Made by a program: the position numbers and the translations under genes
Shown: one piece after another, positions 4,846 through 11,592 of the stretch
How the letters are laid out: the number at the start of each line of letters is the position of its first letter
Position numbering within the stretch: position 1 is the stretch's first letter
From: a virus
DNA length: 45,968 bases
Virus record (IMG/VR): IMGVR_UViG_3300027852_000062
Span: 1-45,968 of that record
Strand: one strand, 5' to 3'
Notes under the pieces: model-generated
What the model was told of the DNA's origin: nothing
Databases searched by the model: none
The model's input: only the letters and a program-made list of their open reading frames with translations

Positions 4846-6675
4846 ATGCAAAAGAGAAAACCTGTGGCTATCTCTGATCAGAGTATCAAGCCACTTGTAA
4901 GTTCCATAGTGGGGGCTAGAGCTGGTAACCCTACCCTTCACGAAAACGTATACTCTTTGGAGAGTAGAGTAAAGCAACACCTTCTGACTGAAGCTACCAG
5001 CAATCTGATAACTCCAATGTTACAGTTAGGTGGTGAAGGGAAGGGACCTCCAAAGAGAGTGTTGCTCCAAGACTTGTGTCCAAAGCTATGGTCTTGGTTC
5101 GACAGTAACTGTAGTACATACGGCTTTGTTCCTTTACATAGAAAGGAACACTATATGCCTACTAGGGGCAATGGAAAGAGAAGGGATGTTAAAAGACCTG
5201 ACATCGTACCTCGCCCTGACCATGTAGCATATCGTTATCGTTGTTGTAATAACTTCAACGAGAAACAAAAGGTACTCAACACTAGGAGCATCTTGCAAGA
5301 CAGTGATGAGTACTTCATAGAGCTTCTAACTACATGGCATAAAAACCGTTGGTTCGAAGTGTTAGGCAGAGGCGGTAGGTTGGATGTGTTGTCTCCTAGT
5401 GAGAGTACACACCTTAAGGTGCCTACTAACAATGCAATGGAAGAAGATCACTCTCGTGAGATCGGAGACAGTACCTCAGTACCTCAGTACTGGGATATTG
5501 GGTATGATGATGACGTAGAAGAGATGCCCTTTGAACCAACATCGGTTGATGAGGAACTCAAGATATACTGCGCATTACCAAACGATAAAGAGTCTATCGT
5601 AAACGATATGTTCTTTAACAGTAGTAACGATGAAGACGTAGGAGAACTCCAAAGCTTCTACCCTGAGGTACAGAAGCAACGTCTTGAACGTCAACGTAAG
5701 CTATCTAAACATCATTACTTCAAGAGGAAGAGAGGAGCTATGGCAGGCTTCACATCTTATCTTGTTAGTCTCAAGCCTAAGTATAAGAAGCACTCTGTAA
5801 ATATAACTACAAAGTACTCCGAAGACATGAATACTAGTAGGGTATACCCTGAATTAGATGATAGAGACTACACTAGCAGACACTCACCTGCTAATGTAAC
5901 TGTACCATTGGACCTACACCCTACTATGTTCATAGGCTATGAGATCGGTGACTCTACCCCATACTACCACAACAGGCTACATCTAAACGGAATACTAGGT
6001 ACCTCTGAGAAGAGATTTAATACTCCTTTATATGAAGCAAGAGAAGGTATATGGGCTAATAGGCACCGGCTAGCAAGACAAAGAGGGATACAAAGCTTGT
6101 CATCCTACCTGTCTACTCTTAAATCTAATGGTGTTAGCACACGTTGGAAGCTCAAGAATGTGCCTAGTATCGTTAAGCTGTTAAGCTTTATTGATAGTCT
6201 CAGCAAAGGTGTCCATAAGTCTAAGGCAGTAGAGAAGGTATCAGAAGGGATCTTCTCTAAGGTTATCGATAAGCATGGTAACCACCTAGACTATGCTACA
6301 CCGTACTCTGATGGTCATTTACTGTTCCAAGCTGTAAGGTATAGAGCTTCACAGGATGAGGTCGTTAAGGCTGCTGTCTCTACGATAGCAACCAATGCAA
6401 TCAGAAGAGTACAAAGGAAAAGAATACCATCTTCTTTGGAGGTGGACAATCTGGATCTGTTCAAGAAGAGGAGTAACTCCTTTACTAAACAGATATACAT
6501 AGAACCAATAGACGATGGTTCTCAAAAAGATAACGTCATTATGACTCTCGATAAGGAGAGTAACCTATCAGCTAACCAAGCTATAGTGCAAGAGGTGATG
6601 AAAGATCCTGACCTCTTTAATCAAGTAATGGATCGTGTTAAGAAGTCTACTTGTCCAGCCTGTGGTAAGGTGTGA
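4846..6675 (+). CDS. Large orphan protein with C-terminal CPxC motif
   Basis: A 609-residue protein started at the ATG after AGGAGG, 19 codons inside the longest frame. I do not recognise a family. It is basic and hydrophilic, with Lys/Arg-rich stretches (near residue 110 and residues 285-310), an acidic middle (DDDVEEM near residue 220) and a C-terminal CPACGKV that looks like half a zinc knuckle. It has no Walker, nuclease or polymerase motif and no membrane span. It is by far the largest gene outside the replication and virion sets and is flanked on both sides by structured noncoding blocks, which suggests an RNA- or DNA-binding role. That is inference only. Confidence 0.75.
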   Translation: MQKRKPVAISDQSIKPLVSSIVGARAGNPTLHENVYSLESRVKQHLLTEATSNLITPMLQLGGEGKGPPKRVLLQDLCPKLWSWFDSNCSTYGFVPLHRKEHYMPTRGNGKRRDVKRPDIVPRPDHVAYRYRCCNNFNEKQKVLNTRSILQDSDEYFIELLTTWHKNRWFEVLGRGGRLDVLSPSESTHLKVPTNNAMEEDHSREIGDSTSVPQYWDIGYDDDVEEMPFEPTSVDEELKIYCALPNDKESIVNDMFFNSSNDEDVGELQSFYPEVQKQRLERQRKLSKHHYFKRKRGAMAGFTSYLVSLKPKYKKHSVNITTKYSEDMNTSRVYPELDDRDYTSRHSPANVTVPLDLHPTMFIGYEIGDSTPYYHNRLHLNGILGTSEKRFNTPLYEAREGIWANRHRLARQRGIQSLSSYLSTLKSNGVSTRWKLKNVPSIVKLLSFIDSLSKGVHKSKAVEKVSEGIFSKVIDKHGNHLDYATPYSDGHLLFQAVRYRASQDEVVKAAVSTIATNAIRRVQRKRIPSSLEVDNLDLFKKRSNSFTKQIYIEPIDDGSQKDNVIMTLDKESNLSANQAIVQEVMKDPDLFNQVMDRVKKSTCPACGKV

Positions 6676-7047
6676 TAACATAGCTCCGCTTTAGCGTAGC
6701 GCACATCTCATAGGACATGCAAGGAACAAGAACGATGTAGTGTTAGTATAAAGTATAAGCTAGTATTGTATCGAGTGTCCCCGTGTCATCGGACAGCTGA
6801 CAGAATACAATGTGGTAGGACGTGAATGTCCTATGCCTCTCCCCTCAAGGGCCAGTGCAAGTGGTCGAGACAAGGAGACTTCAGGTGGGAGTCCTGAGCT
6901 GATGTGTACACGTGCCGACCGACCGAAGCTCGTGTGTCCCTAAGATTGAAGACCTTAGGATTGTAACTTGCTAGCTAGATAAAAAGATTATACTTTAGAA
7001 AGAGACATCATAAATATAAACTAATACAACTGAAGGAAAAGAGAGAT
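6676..7047 (+). ncRNA. Structured noncoding block B
   Basis: About 370 bases without a gene, visibly richer in G+C than the surroundings. Stems include ATTGTAT/ATACAAT enclosing TGTCC/GGACA, TAGGAC/GTCCTA with loop gtgaat, GGCCA-gtgcaag-TGGTC (an anticodon-arm-like 5+7 hairpin), ACACG-t-GC/GC-t-CGTGT around the loop cgaccgaccgaa, and CCTAAG/CTTAGG near the end. The run of well-paired helices suggests one folded RNA of roughly 270 bases (about 6690-6965), ending just before the ribosome-binding site of the next gene. It matches no RNA family that I can name. Confidence 0.5.
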
Positions 7048-7515
7048 ATGAAACACTCAGTCTATTACCCCCAGTCGATAGGAGGTGGAAGATTTATAGT
7101 GAGTGAACTTCGTTCTTTCTTAGGGTTTAAATGGTGGAGGCCTGTCCCTGATCTGTACATAGATTATGATAGGTTATTACTGGAAGAAAAAAACCTCAAG
7201 TTACAGTTAAAACGTAAAGGTGAGGAGGTGAAGAAAGAGAAGGAAGGTATTGAAAAGTTTGTTCAATATTCTCTGGCTTCGCATCAAGGATACTCTCGTT
7301 CATTATCCCCTAACAAGCGGAAGATAATGAGGGTTGGAACCAGTGAGATTGACTACCAAGAACTCTCTTTCTTAGATGAGAAGTCTGAGAAGAAGAGTAA
7401 CCCAAGAGAGCGAGGCCCTCCGACAGTTAGTGTGCATCATCCTTCTGATAATATCCAAAGTGCTGGTCAGAAAGGCAACCAAGGTAACAATCAGAAGGGC
7501 GGGAACAAGCAGTAG
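7048..7515 (+). CDS. Early protein with disordered Gly/Asn/Gln tail
   Basis: A 155-residue protein with a purine-rich AAGGAAAAGAG site. The N-terminal 50 residues look folded (KWWRPVPDLYIDYDRLL), residues 50-75 form a Lys/Glu-rich helix (KGEEVKKEKEGIEKF), and the last 45 residues are low-complexity and polar (GQKGNQGNNQKGGNKQ). It has no membrane segment or catalytic motif and no recognised family. Confidence 0.7.
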   Translation: MKHSVYYPQSIGGGRFIVSELRSFLGFKWWRPVPDLYIDYDRLLLEEKNLKLQLKRKGEEVKKEKEGIEKFVQYSLASHQGYSRSLSPNKRKIMRVGTSEIDYQELSFLDEKSEKKSNPRERGPPTVSVHHPSDNIQSAGQKGNQGNNQKGGNKQ

Positions 7516-7545
7516 AAATACTTACACACTATCTAGATATGATTG

Positions 7546-7564
7546 TACCTTATGCATGTAGGTA
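7546..7564 (+). other. Constant-loop hairpin, copy 2
   Basis: TACCT/AGGTA, extended by one G-U pair, surrounds TATGCATGT. It stands 30 bases after the stop of the 155-residue gene. Confidence 0.65.
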
Positions 7565-7623
7565 TTGAGTCAATGCTAGACGTCGGTGGAATGTATAAGG
7601 GTTAACAGTGGACTTATCTATAC

Positions 7624-7650
7624 CTCCTATCTTATGCATGTAGAGAGGAG
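7624..7650 (+). other. Constant-loop hairpin, copy 3
   Basis: TCT/AGA, one A-G mismatch, then CTCCT/AGGAG surrounds TATGCATGT. The stem sequence is unrelated to copies 1 and 2 while the loop is identical, the covariation expected of a selected RNA structure. Confidence 0.7.
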
Positions 7651-7741
7651 TGGAGACAACTAGAGGACTGGCCCTATCAACTGACAGCAGTATCTTTACA
7701 GTTCTAAGTGATACTAGAACTCAAGACATTCATTGCTCCAC

Positions 7742-7762
7742 TGGACTTATGCATGTAGTCTA
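7742..7762 (+). other. Constant-loop hairpin, copy 4
   Basis: GACT/AGTC plus a G-U and a T-A pair surrounds TATGCATGT. It is another stem sequence with the same loop, 100 bases upstream of the membrane protein gene. Confidence 0.65.
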
Positions 7763-7861
7763 AGTAATGAGTGTCTTGCATTGTAGTATTATAACAGTAC
7801 TACAGGTGTGTACCATACGGTATGCATCCCTCTTGTTAAAAACTGTAAGGAAGGTAACACT

Positions 7862-8335
7862 ATGAAGAAGGTAAAAGAAGAAGCTAGTGACAGCAAGGAA
7901 GAAGGGTTACGGGATTATTTCAGTAAGCCCTTATTCATCATGCTGATGATATCACTGGTCCTCCTCTTAGCTATCAGCATTATTAACGATGTAGTAGCCG
8001 AAGAAGAGGGTACCCGAGCCGGTAATGTTGTTGACATTGTCGAGGTAGGTACAGCAGCTCCCGATGATAAACCTAACTGGGTTAAGGTAAAACTTAATGC
8101 AGCCTCGGATTACTTCAAAGCTAAATGGAAGACAGCGGATGAAGAAGTCGAGAGTAACTCTAAGGATGCTGAGACAGAAGCAGTAAAGTCTATTAGTATT
8201 GAAGAAGATGCTAGCGAAGCACCCTCTCCTGCTATCACAGTGGAAGAGCTTACTGTTGTACCTGTGGCTGAGCCTGTAGCTGTAGAGGTTGATGACTTCG
8301 CTGTAAAAAAGCGGCTCACGCTAAGCAAGAAGTAG
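7862..8335 (+). CDS. Type II membrane-anchor protein, frame 0 of a probable frameshift fusion
   Basis: In frame 0 this is a 157-residue protein starting after GGAAGG. A charged N-terminus is followed by one membrane span (about residues 24-42) and an acidic, Glu/Ala/Val/Pro-rich periplasmic stalk. The stop comes eight codons after A-AAA-AAG, a textbook -1 slippery heptamer (8305-8311). A -1 shift there replaces the last residues with the cell-wall hydrolase in the overlapping frame, giving a 287-residue membrane-anchored hydrolase. The unshifted product would be an anchor and stalk without enzyme. I infer a lysis or entry/peptidoglycan role from the partner. Confidence 0.75.
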   Translation: MKKVKEEASDSKEEGLRDYFSKPLFIMLMISLVLLLAISIINDVVAEEEGTRAGNVVDIVEVGTAAPDDKPNWVKVKLNAASDYFKAKWKTADEEVESNSKDAETEAVKSISIEEDASEAPSPAITVEELTVVPVAEPVAVEVDDFAVKKRLTLSKK

Positions 8336-8347
8336 AATGTTTAGCGT
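8305..8347 (+). promoter_or_regulatory. Probable -1 ribosomal frameshift signal
   Basis: The signal has the heptamer A AAA AAG in the correct frame (GTA AAA AAG), a six-base spacer, then a stem ACGCTAA (8318-8324) with TTAGCGT (8341-8347) around a 16-base loop containing the frame-0 TAG. Heptamer, spacer and stem match the layout of known bacterial -1 sites such as dnaX. The -1 frame has stops at 8290 and 8293 and no ATG or GTG before the hydrolase domain, so a shift is the simplest way to translate it whole. Confidence 0.8.
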
Positions 8348-8724
8348 TGAATGCTTACCATGAAGCGAGAGGAGAAGGCTTACCAGGTATTGTAGCTACT
8401 ATGCAGGTAGTGAACAACAGGTTGAGTATCAACTACCGAGGTGCCGTCTCACTTTGCGATGTTGTTGTTGCTAACAAACAGTTCAGTTGGCTGTATGATA
8501 GCAGGAAGGACATCGCAATGGATAAAGTATCTTATCAGATGATAGTAGGAGTTGCAAAAGGTTTTATCAGTGGTGACTACCCATTAGATATAACCAAGGG
8601 TGCTACTCACTATAGAGCAGAGAGTCTAAATGATTTCTGGTCTAGAGTCTCTGCTTATGACGATAGGATTAAAGTAAGGTTCACTAGTAAGATAGGAAAT
8701 CATATCTTTTACAAGTTTGATTAG
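8311..8724 (+). CDS. SleB/CwlJ-type cell-wall hydrolase, -1 frame
   Basis: Hydrolase_2 family. Hallmarks are CLALNAYHEARGEG at the N-terminus with the expected catalytic glutamate, then VVNNRL, KQFSWLYD, GATHYRA and the C-terminal IGNHIFYKF. The enzyme cleaves peptidoglycan. Read from the frameshift site it adds 137 residues (AAHAKQEVECLALNAY...). The only in-frame start is a TTG at 8347, which lies inside the conserved block, would remove CLAL and has no ribosome-binding site. I therefore regard it as the downstream half of a fusion with the membrane-anchor protein. It is probably the phage endolysin, tethered to the inner membrane. A hairpin (AGGGCTGT/ACAGCCCT) follows. Confidence 0.85.
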   Translation, partial: AAHAKQEVECLALNAYHEARGEGLPGIVATMQVVNNRLSINYRGAVSLCDVVVANKQFSWLYDSRKDIAMDKVSYQMIVGVAKGFISGDYPLDITKGATHYRAESLNDFWSRVSAYDDRIKVRFTSKIGNHIFYKFD

Positions 8725-8754
8725 GCTTACTTACAATAGTGTACACAAATAAGT

Positions 8755-8779
8755 AGGGCTGTCTGCACACTACAGCCCT
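8755..8779 (+). terminator. Strong hairpin after the hydrolase gene
   Basis: AGGGCTGT pairs perfectly with ACAGCCCT around a nine-base loop, 30 bases after the hydrolase stop. The following sequence (gctaactgaac) is not U-rich, so it may be a weak terminator or a 3'-end stabilising structure. Confidence 0.45.
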
Positions 8780-8811
8780 GCTAACTGAACATGACTAACG
8801 AGGATAGAATT

Positions 8812-9435
8812 ATGGGACTTTTTAGTAGAAAGAAAAAGGATAAGGTAGCTGAGGATATCAATATGATAACTCCTACTGTCATCTTCGATGATGAAGCAGC
8901 CTTTACTGTAGGAGACTATTTATCTCCAGACCCTGTGACTGATAATAGAACAGATGAACCCGATACAGTAGATAACCACCCCAGTCTAGATGGCTACTTT
9001 AGCCCATTTGATAGTGTCATACTCCATCAGATATCTATTACGATATACGAAGATAGTATGCCGTTCGTTGAGCACGATGAAAGAGTAGGGCAAGTCTACT
9101 CCTTAGTACGTCAAGGGTTAACAGGTTCATTAAAAGACCTGAGTGAAACATACACGGTAGATATAATACCTGTTAATCGTAACTACATTGCTCACGAACA
9201 CAAGATTAACCTGTGGCTATTGTCTTACCTCCTTGACATCAGAGCATCAGAGCTACATATGCATGGCTCTAACAGCTTCGACTACATAGTATATCTGAAA
9301 GAAGAAGTAGATATATCAATTAGTTCAAAAGGTTACAGCCTAATTGTAAAGCCTTTTGTATACGCTGAAGACGAAGAGGAGGTTGATGACGATGGCTATT
9401 CCACAATATCCACAAAAGTCGACGACAACTTCTAA
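8812..9435 (+). CDS. Acidic protein of unknown function
   Basis: A 207-residue protein. I start it at the ATG eight bases after GAGG (MGLFSRKKKDK...), seven codons inside the longest frame. A basic N-terminal tip is followed by a strongly acidic remainder (many D/E, ending EDEEEVDDDG). A central segment (residues 70-180) alternates hydrophobic and polar residues and may be an alpha/beta domain. It belongs to no recognised family. The end overlaps the next gene's start by about 50 bases. Confidence 0.7.
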   Translation: MGLFSRKKKDKVAEDINMITPTVIFDDEAAFTVGDYLSPDPVTDNRTDEPDTVDNHPSLDGYFSPFDSVILHQISITIYEDSMPFVEHDERVGQVYSLVRQGLTGSLKDLSETYTVDIIPVNRNYIAHEHKINLWLLSYLLDIRASELHMHGSNSFDYIVYLKEEVDISISSKGYSLIVKPFVYAEDEEEVDDDGYSTISTKVDDNF

Positions 9436-9682
9436 TAGTAGGAGAACAGGAGTACAAGAGTTCGTACCTCTAGATGACCAGACGCCTGCCTCCGTATGGA
9501 GGATAATCATCCTAGGTCTTGTTATATACTCGCTGATGTCCAGTGTGTGGGTATTCAGTGAGATGCCAGGTAACATTATAATCAACGGAGAAAACAATTG
9601 GTCATCAGATCAGACTTGGTATGCAGCTAGTCACTTCTGTTCTCTAGGTGTAGCTGCTCTCCTAGTCTGGTTGAAACGGTAA
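9386..9682 (+). CDS. Two-span membrane protein, holin-like candidate
   Basis: About 98 residues, starting inside the previous gene after GAGGAGG (ATG here or two codons later). Two hydrophobic segments are visible (about residues 40-58, WRIIILGLVIYSLMSS, and 80-96, CSLGVAALLVWL), joined by a polar loop and ending in KR. Size and two spans fit a class II holin. It is close to the hydrolase gene, which supports a lysis role, but this is inference. Confidence 0.6.
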   Translation: MTMAIPQYPQKSTTTSNSRRTGVQEFVPLDDQTPASVWRIIILGLVIYSLMSSVWVFSEMPGNIIINGENNWSSDQTWYAASHFCSLGVAALLVWLKR

Positions 9683-9691
9683 GTACCTTAC

Positions 9692-9719
9692 GATAGTGCA
9701 TTAGTAATAGTGTACTATC
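9692..9719 (+). other. Repeated intergenic hairpin, type 2, copy 1
   Basis: GATAGTGCA/TGTACTATC forms a nine-bp stem with one G-U pair. The preceding ccttac and following ttgag are shared with the copy at 10191-10219, so this family conserves stem sequence as well as shape. It lies in the gap before the lysine-rich gene. Confidence 0.55.
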
Positions 9720-9769
9720 TTGAGGGATAATACTGTCTCTCTATTATCTGAAACACTGAGGATAACACT

Positions 9770-10171
9770 ATGGGTTCACCTAAGAAAAAAATAGCGAAGA
9801 AGCATCCTAAGCCTAAGCGAGTCAGCTATGCTTATCGTGATTCTACTGGCAAGAAGGTATTGCTAAGCGTCAAAGAAGCACATGCTATAGCTAAGAAGAA
9901 GAAGGCAGAGTTAGCTGTAGCAGCTAGGAAGGATGCAGCTGACACTGAAATACGTAAGTTGAAAAGTGAAGGGGATGAGTACAAGTCTCTAGAAAGGTTA
10001 GAGAAGAGTCATATCCGTAGAGCTGAGAAGCTAGAACGTACTGACTATGGGCTTAGTAAGATGGTACTGAGTATGGGAATGCGTAAGGTAAAGTCTAAGA
10101 ATGAGAGGGCTGAACCTGCTAGTAAGGCTGCTTCTAAGATCATCAAGAAAAGGAAGAGGGCTAACTCCTGA
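9770..10171 (+). CDS. Lysine-rich basic protein, probable nucleic-acid binder
   Basis: A 133-residue protein with a GAGGA site. It is extremely basic: the first 20 residues hold SPKKKIAKKHPKPKR and the last ten are KKRKRANS-like, with a long charged helix between (residues 35-90). Composition resembles histone H1-like or phage DNA-binding proteins. It has no enzyme motif. Plausible roles are nucleoid remodelling or DNA/RNA binding. I infer this only from charge. Confidence 0.68.
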   Translation: MGSPKKKIAKKHPKPKRVSYAYRDSTGKKVLLSVKEAHAIAKKKKAELAVAARKDAADTEIRKLKSEGDEYKSLERLEKSHIRRAEKLERTDYGLSKMVLSMGMRKVKSKNERAEPASKAASKIIKKRKRANS

Positions 10172-10190
10172 GCCATAGGTAGTTACTTAC

Positions 10191-10219
10191 GATAGTGTAT
10201 TCTTAAACAGTACACTATC
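10191..10219 (+). other. Repeated intergenic hairpin, type 2, copy 2
   Basis: GATAGTGTA/TACACTATC is a perfect nine-bp stem with an 11-base loop, flanked by cttac and ttga like copy 1. The two differences in the stem are compatible with pairing (CA/TG becomes TA/TA). It lies just upstream of the next small membrane gene. A partial copy (cttacaatagtgtac) follows the hydrolase gene near 8730. Confidence 0.6.
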
Positions 10220-10255
10220 TTGATGTATTCTATTACCAATACTGGAGACTATAAT

Positions 10256-10486
10256 ATGTTATTAGACATAGTAACATTAATAATTCCCAGTGCTATATTA
10301 GTAGCCTCAACATTAGACTTCTTAGTCACATGGGTTGCTACTTTAAATATATACACTACGGAACCGATAAGAGGAAGGAAGGTACCCTATAGACAAGACT
10401 CGCTATCTTGTCTTGAAGGTACTGAATCTCCACAACAGCGACTAAGCTACAAGCGAGGAGTTGGTAGCCCCAATGACTTCGAGTAG
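10256..10486 (+). CDS. Small membrane protein, unknown function
   Basis: A 76-residue protein starting at the ATG after TGGAGAC, 12 codons inside the longest frame. The N-terminal 30 residues form one long hydrophobic span (MLLDIVTLIIPSAILVAST...), followed by a polar, basic, probably cytoplasmic tail. It is the last gene before the third noncoding block. Confidence 0.65.
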   Translation: MLLDIVTLIIPSAILVASTLDFLVTWVATLNIYTTEPIRGRKVPYRQDSLSCLEGTESPQQRLSYKRGVGSPNDFE

Positions 10487-10489
10487 TAC

Positions 10490-10602
10490 CGTAGTACAGT
10501 GTGTTAAACATGAATCTAATCCCATAGTACAGGGGACAACGGTATACCCGTTGACTAGGTGCAGCTCCTAGTAGATAAATAACCCATACACATTGTACTA
10601 CG
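10490..10602 (+). ncRNA. Multibranch RNA domain closed by a 15-bp helix
   Basis: CGTAGTACAGTGTGT pairs with ACACATTGTACTACG (14 Watson-Crick pairs and one G-U). Inside, AACGG-tatac-CCGTT and ACTAGG-tgcagct-CCTAGT stand side by side. A closed three-way junction of this quality in noncoding DNA strongly suggests a functional RNA. Confidence 0.6.
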
Positions 10603-10775
10603 TTATGCTACCCGAGTAAGTTACATGGCGATAGGACCGGACCTTTAATCCGTGATACCCTGCTAGATGTAACATTCAACTGTACCAACAGCACTCAGAT
10701 ACGAGACAATCAGGCACAAGAATCAGAAAGCCTTAGTGAAAGACCCCATATAGCTAAAGGTCTGTGTTAAAACCA

Positions 10776-10843
10776 CAGTGTATTGCTACAGCAGGTAAGA
10801 CAAACTACTAGTCATCTCTAGTGGACCTGCATAGAATACACTG
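10776..10843 (+). ncRNA. Three-tier long hairpin
   Basis: CAGTGTATT/AATACACTG (9 bp), GCAGGT/ACCTGC (6 bp) and ACTAG/CTAGT (5 bp) are nested in one 68-base arm. The 5' base of the arm can instead pair in CTGTG-ttaaaac-CACAG, a possible conformational switch. Confidence 0.6.
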
Positions 10844-10881
10844 TGCAATTGAAGCAACGTACAGTCAGTGCGAAAACACAG

Positions 10882-10916
10882 CAGTGCAGTACCCTATGCA
10901 TGTGGATATTGTACTG
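10882..10916 (+). other. Constant-loop hairpin, copy 5
   Basis: A 13-position stem (10 Watson-Crick pairs, two G-U, one mismatch) surrounds TATGCATGT. It is the longest stem of the family and again has its own stem sequence. Confidence 0.75.
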
Positions 10917-10945
10917 TTATATTTGTTAATTACCCCAGTCTATTT

Positions 10946-10973
10946 TTGACAGTATGCTTCTACAGTGTATAAG
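10946..10973 (+). promoter_or_regulatory. Sigma70-type promoter
   Basis: TTGACA and TATAAG are separated by 16 bp, the closest match to the host consensus that I found in the left arm. It points right toward the small genes at 11.15-12.5 kb and possibly the replication operon. The predicted transcript begins near 10980, leaving a leader of about 170 bases. Confidence 0.6.
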
Positions 10974-11150
10974 CTGCTGCCTTTAGAAGACTACAGTCTT
11001 TGGCTCCCTCAGTAGGCACACTAGCGTGTCTCATCCACACCTGAAGTAAGCTGTGCCTCAGCTACACTGTGTAGTTGTTAGGTAGTAGAGACTTCACTGT
11101 AGGAGTGTACTGTCGAAAGTAGATTGGGGTCTATGATTAAGGAGAATATG

Positions 11151-11393
11151 ATGAGATTACCAGAACCTTCTAAAGGTTTTCTCTGCACTCTGTTATTATT
11201 ACAGGCAGTAGCTATGGCAGTGTCTAACTTAGAGAGTGTATATCTAAGAGGCGCTCTAAGGGCGTGTGAGAGGCCTTTGCCTGAGGAGGATACATTGCCC
11301 TTCAGTGGTATAAACGCCTCTTACACGGGCACATGGGACCTTACAGAGGGTATCCCTAAGTACTCAGAAAGAAGTGAGAGTCTTCACCTATAA
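11151..11393 (+). CDS. Small protein with N-terminal hydrophobic segment
   Basis: An 80-residue protein starting at the second of two adjacent ATGs after AAGGAG. Residues 8-28 (GFLCTLLLLQAVAMAVS) could be a signal sequence or membrane anchor; the following 50 residues are polar. An upstream ATG at 11124 lies before the ribosome-binding site. No family is recognised. Confidence 0.62.
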   Translation: MRLPEPSKGFLCTLLLLQAVAMAVSNLESVYLRGALRACERPLPEEDTLPFSGINASYTGTWDLTEGIPKYSERSESLHL

Positions 11394-11412
11394 GCAAAAG
11401 GAGAAAGTAAGT

Positions 11413-11592
11413 ATGGATAAGACTGTACTTTACAGTGAGATACGGCAAGGGATAGAAGCCTTGCTAGAAGACCTGGACTCAGCGAAAGAAGCACATCTTA
11501 ACGGGTTTAAGATTGACAAGCAACTCGGTACTATCGCTGATAAACATGATCTTATGCTACAAGATCTCAACTCCATAGACTTCGATGCCTAA
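11413..11592 (+). CDS. Small acidic helical protein
   Basis: A 59-residue protein starting at the ATG ten bases after AGGAG. It is predicted to be all helix with alternating charge (IEALLEDLDSAKEAH) and may dimerise. Its stop codon TAA forms the first three bases of the loop of a constant-loop hairpin variant. Confidence 0.62.
   Translation: MDKTVLYSEIRQGIEALLEDLDSAKEAHLNGFKIDKQLGTIADKHDLMLQDLNSIDFDA

Larger units (their letters stand above)
7516..7861 (+). other. Gene-free gap with three constant-loop hairpins
   Basis: About 345 bases carry no frame with a plausible start. They hold three hairpins with the loop TATGCATGT (7546-7564, 7624-7650, 7742-7762) spaced 80-120 bases apart, and nothing else that I can identify. 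The concentration of the motif suggests a processed leader or a cluster of RNA interaction sites ahead of the membrane protein/hydrolase pair. Confidence 0.6.
10487..11150 (+). ncRNA. Structured noncoding block C
   Basis: About 660 bases without a gene. The front is a multibranch fold closed by a 15-bp helix (10490-10504 with 10588-10602, one G-U) that encloses AACGG/CCGTT and ACTAGG/CCTAGT hairpins. Next is a stem GTTACAT/ATGTAAC (10620-10626 with 10667-10673) enclosing CGGA-cctttaa-TCCG. Then come AGACC/GGTCT, a three-tier helix at 10776-10843, the constant-loop hairpin at 10882-10916, and a sigma70-like promoter at 10946-10973. CTGTG/CACAG (10762-10778) competes with the base of the three-tier helix, so two folds are possible. 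I cannot name a family. Confidence 0.55.

Noticed and set aside
6892-6945. Hammerhead ribozyme (CTGATG ... CGAA with an upstream GTC)
   Set aside because: The second core element lacks the full GAAA and no stem III pairs across the presumed cleavage site.
8347-8724. Hydrolase starting at TTG 8347 as an independent gene
   Set aside because: The TTG lies inside the conserved N-terminal block, has no Shine-Dalgarno, and is part of the frameshift stem; the frameshift explanation is better.
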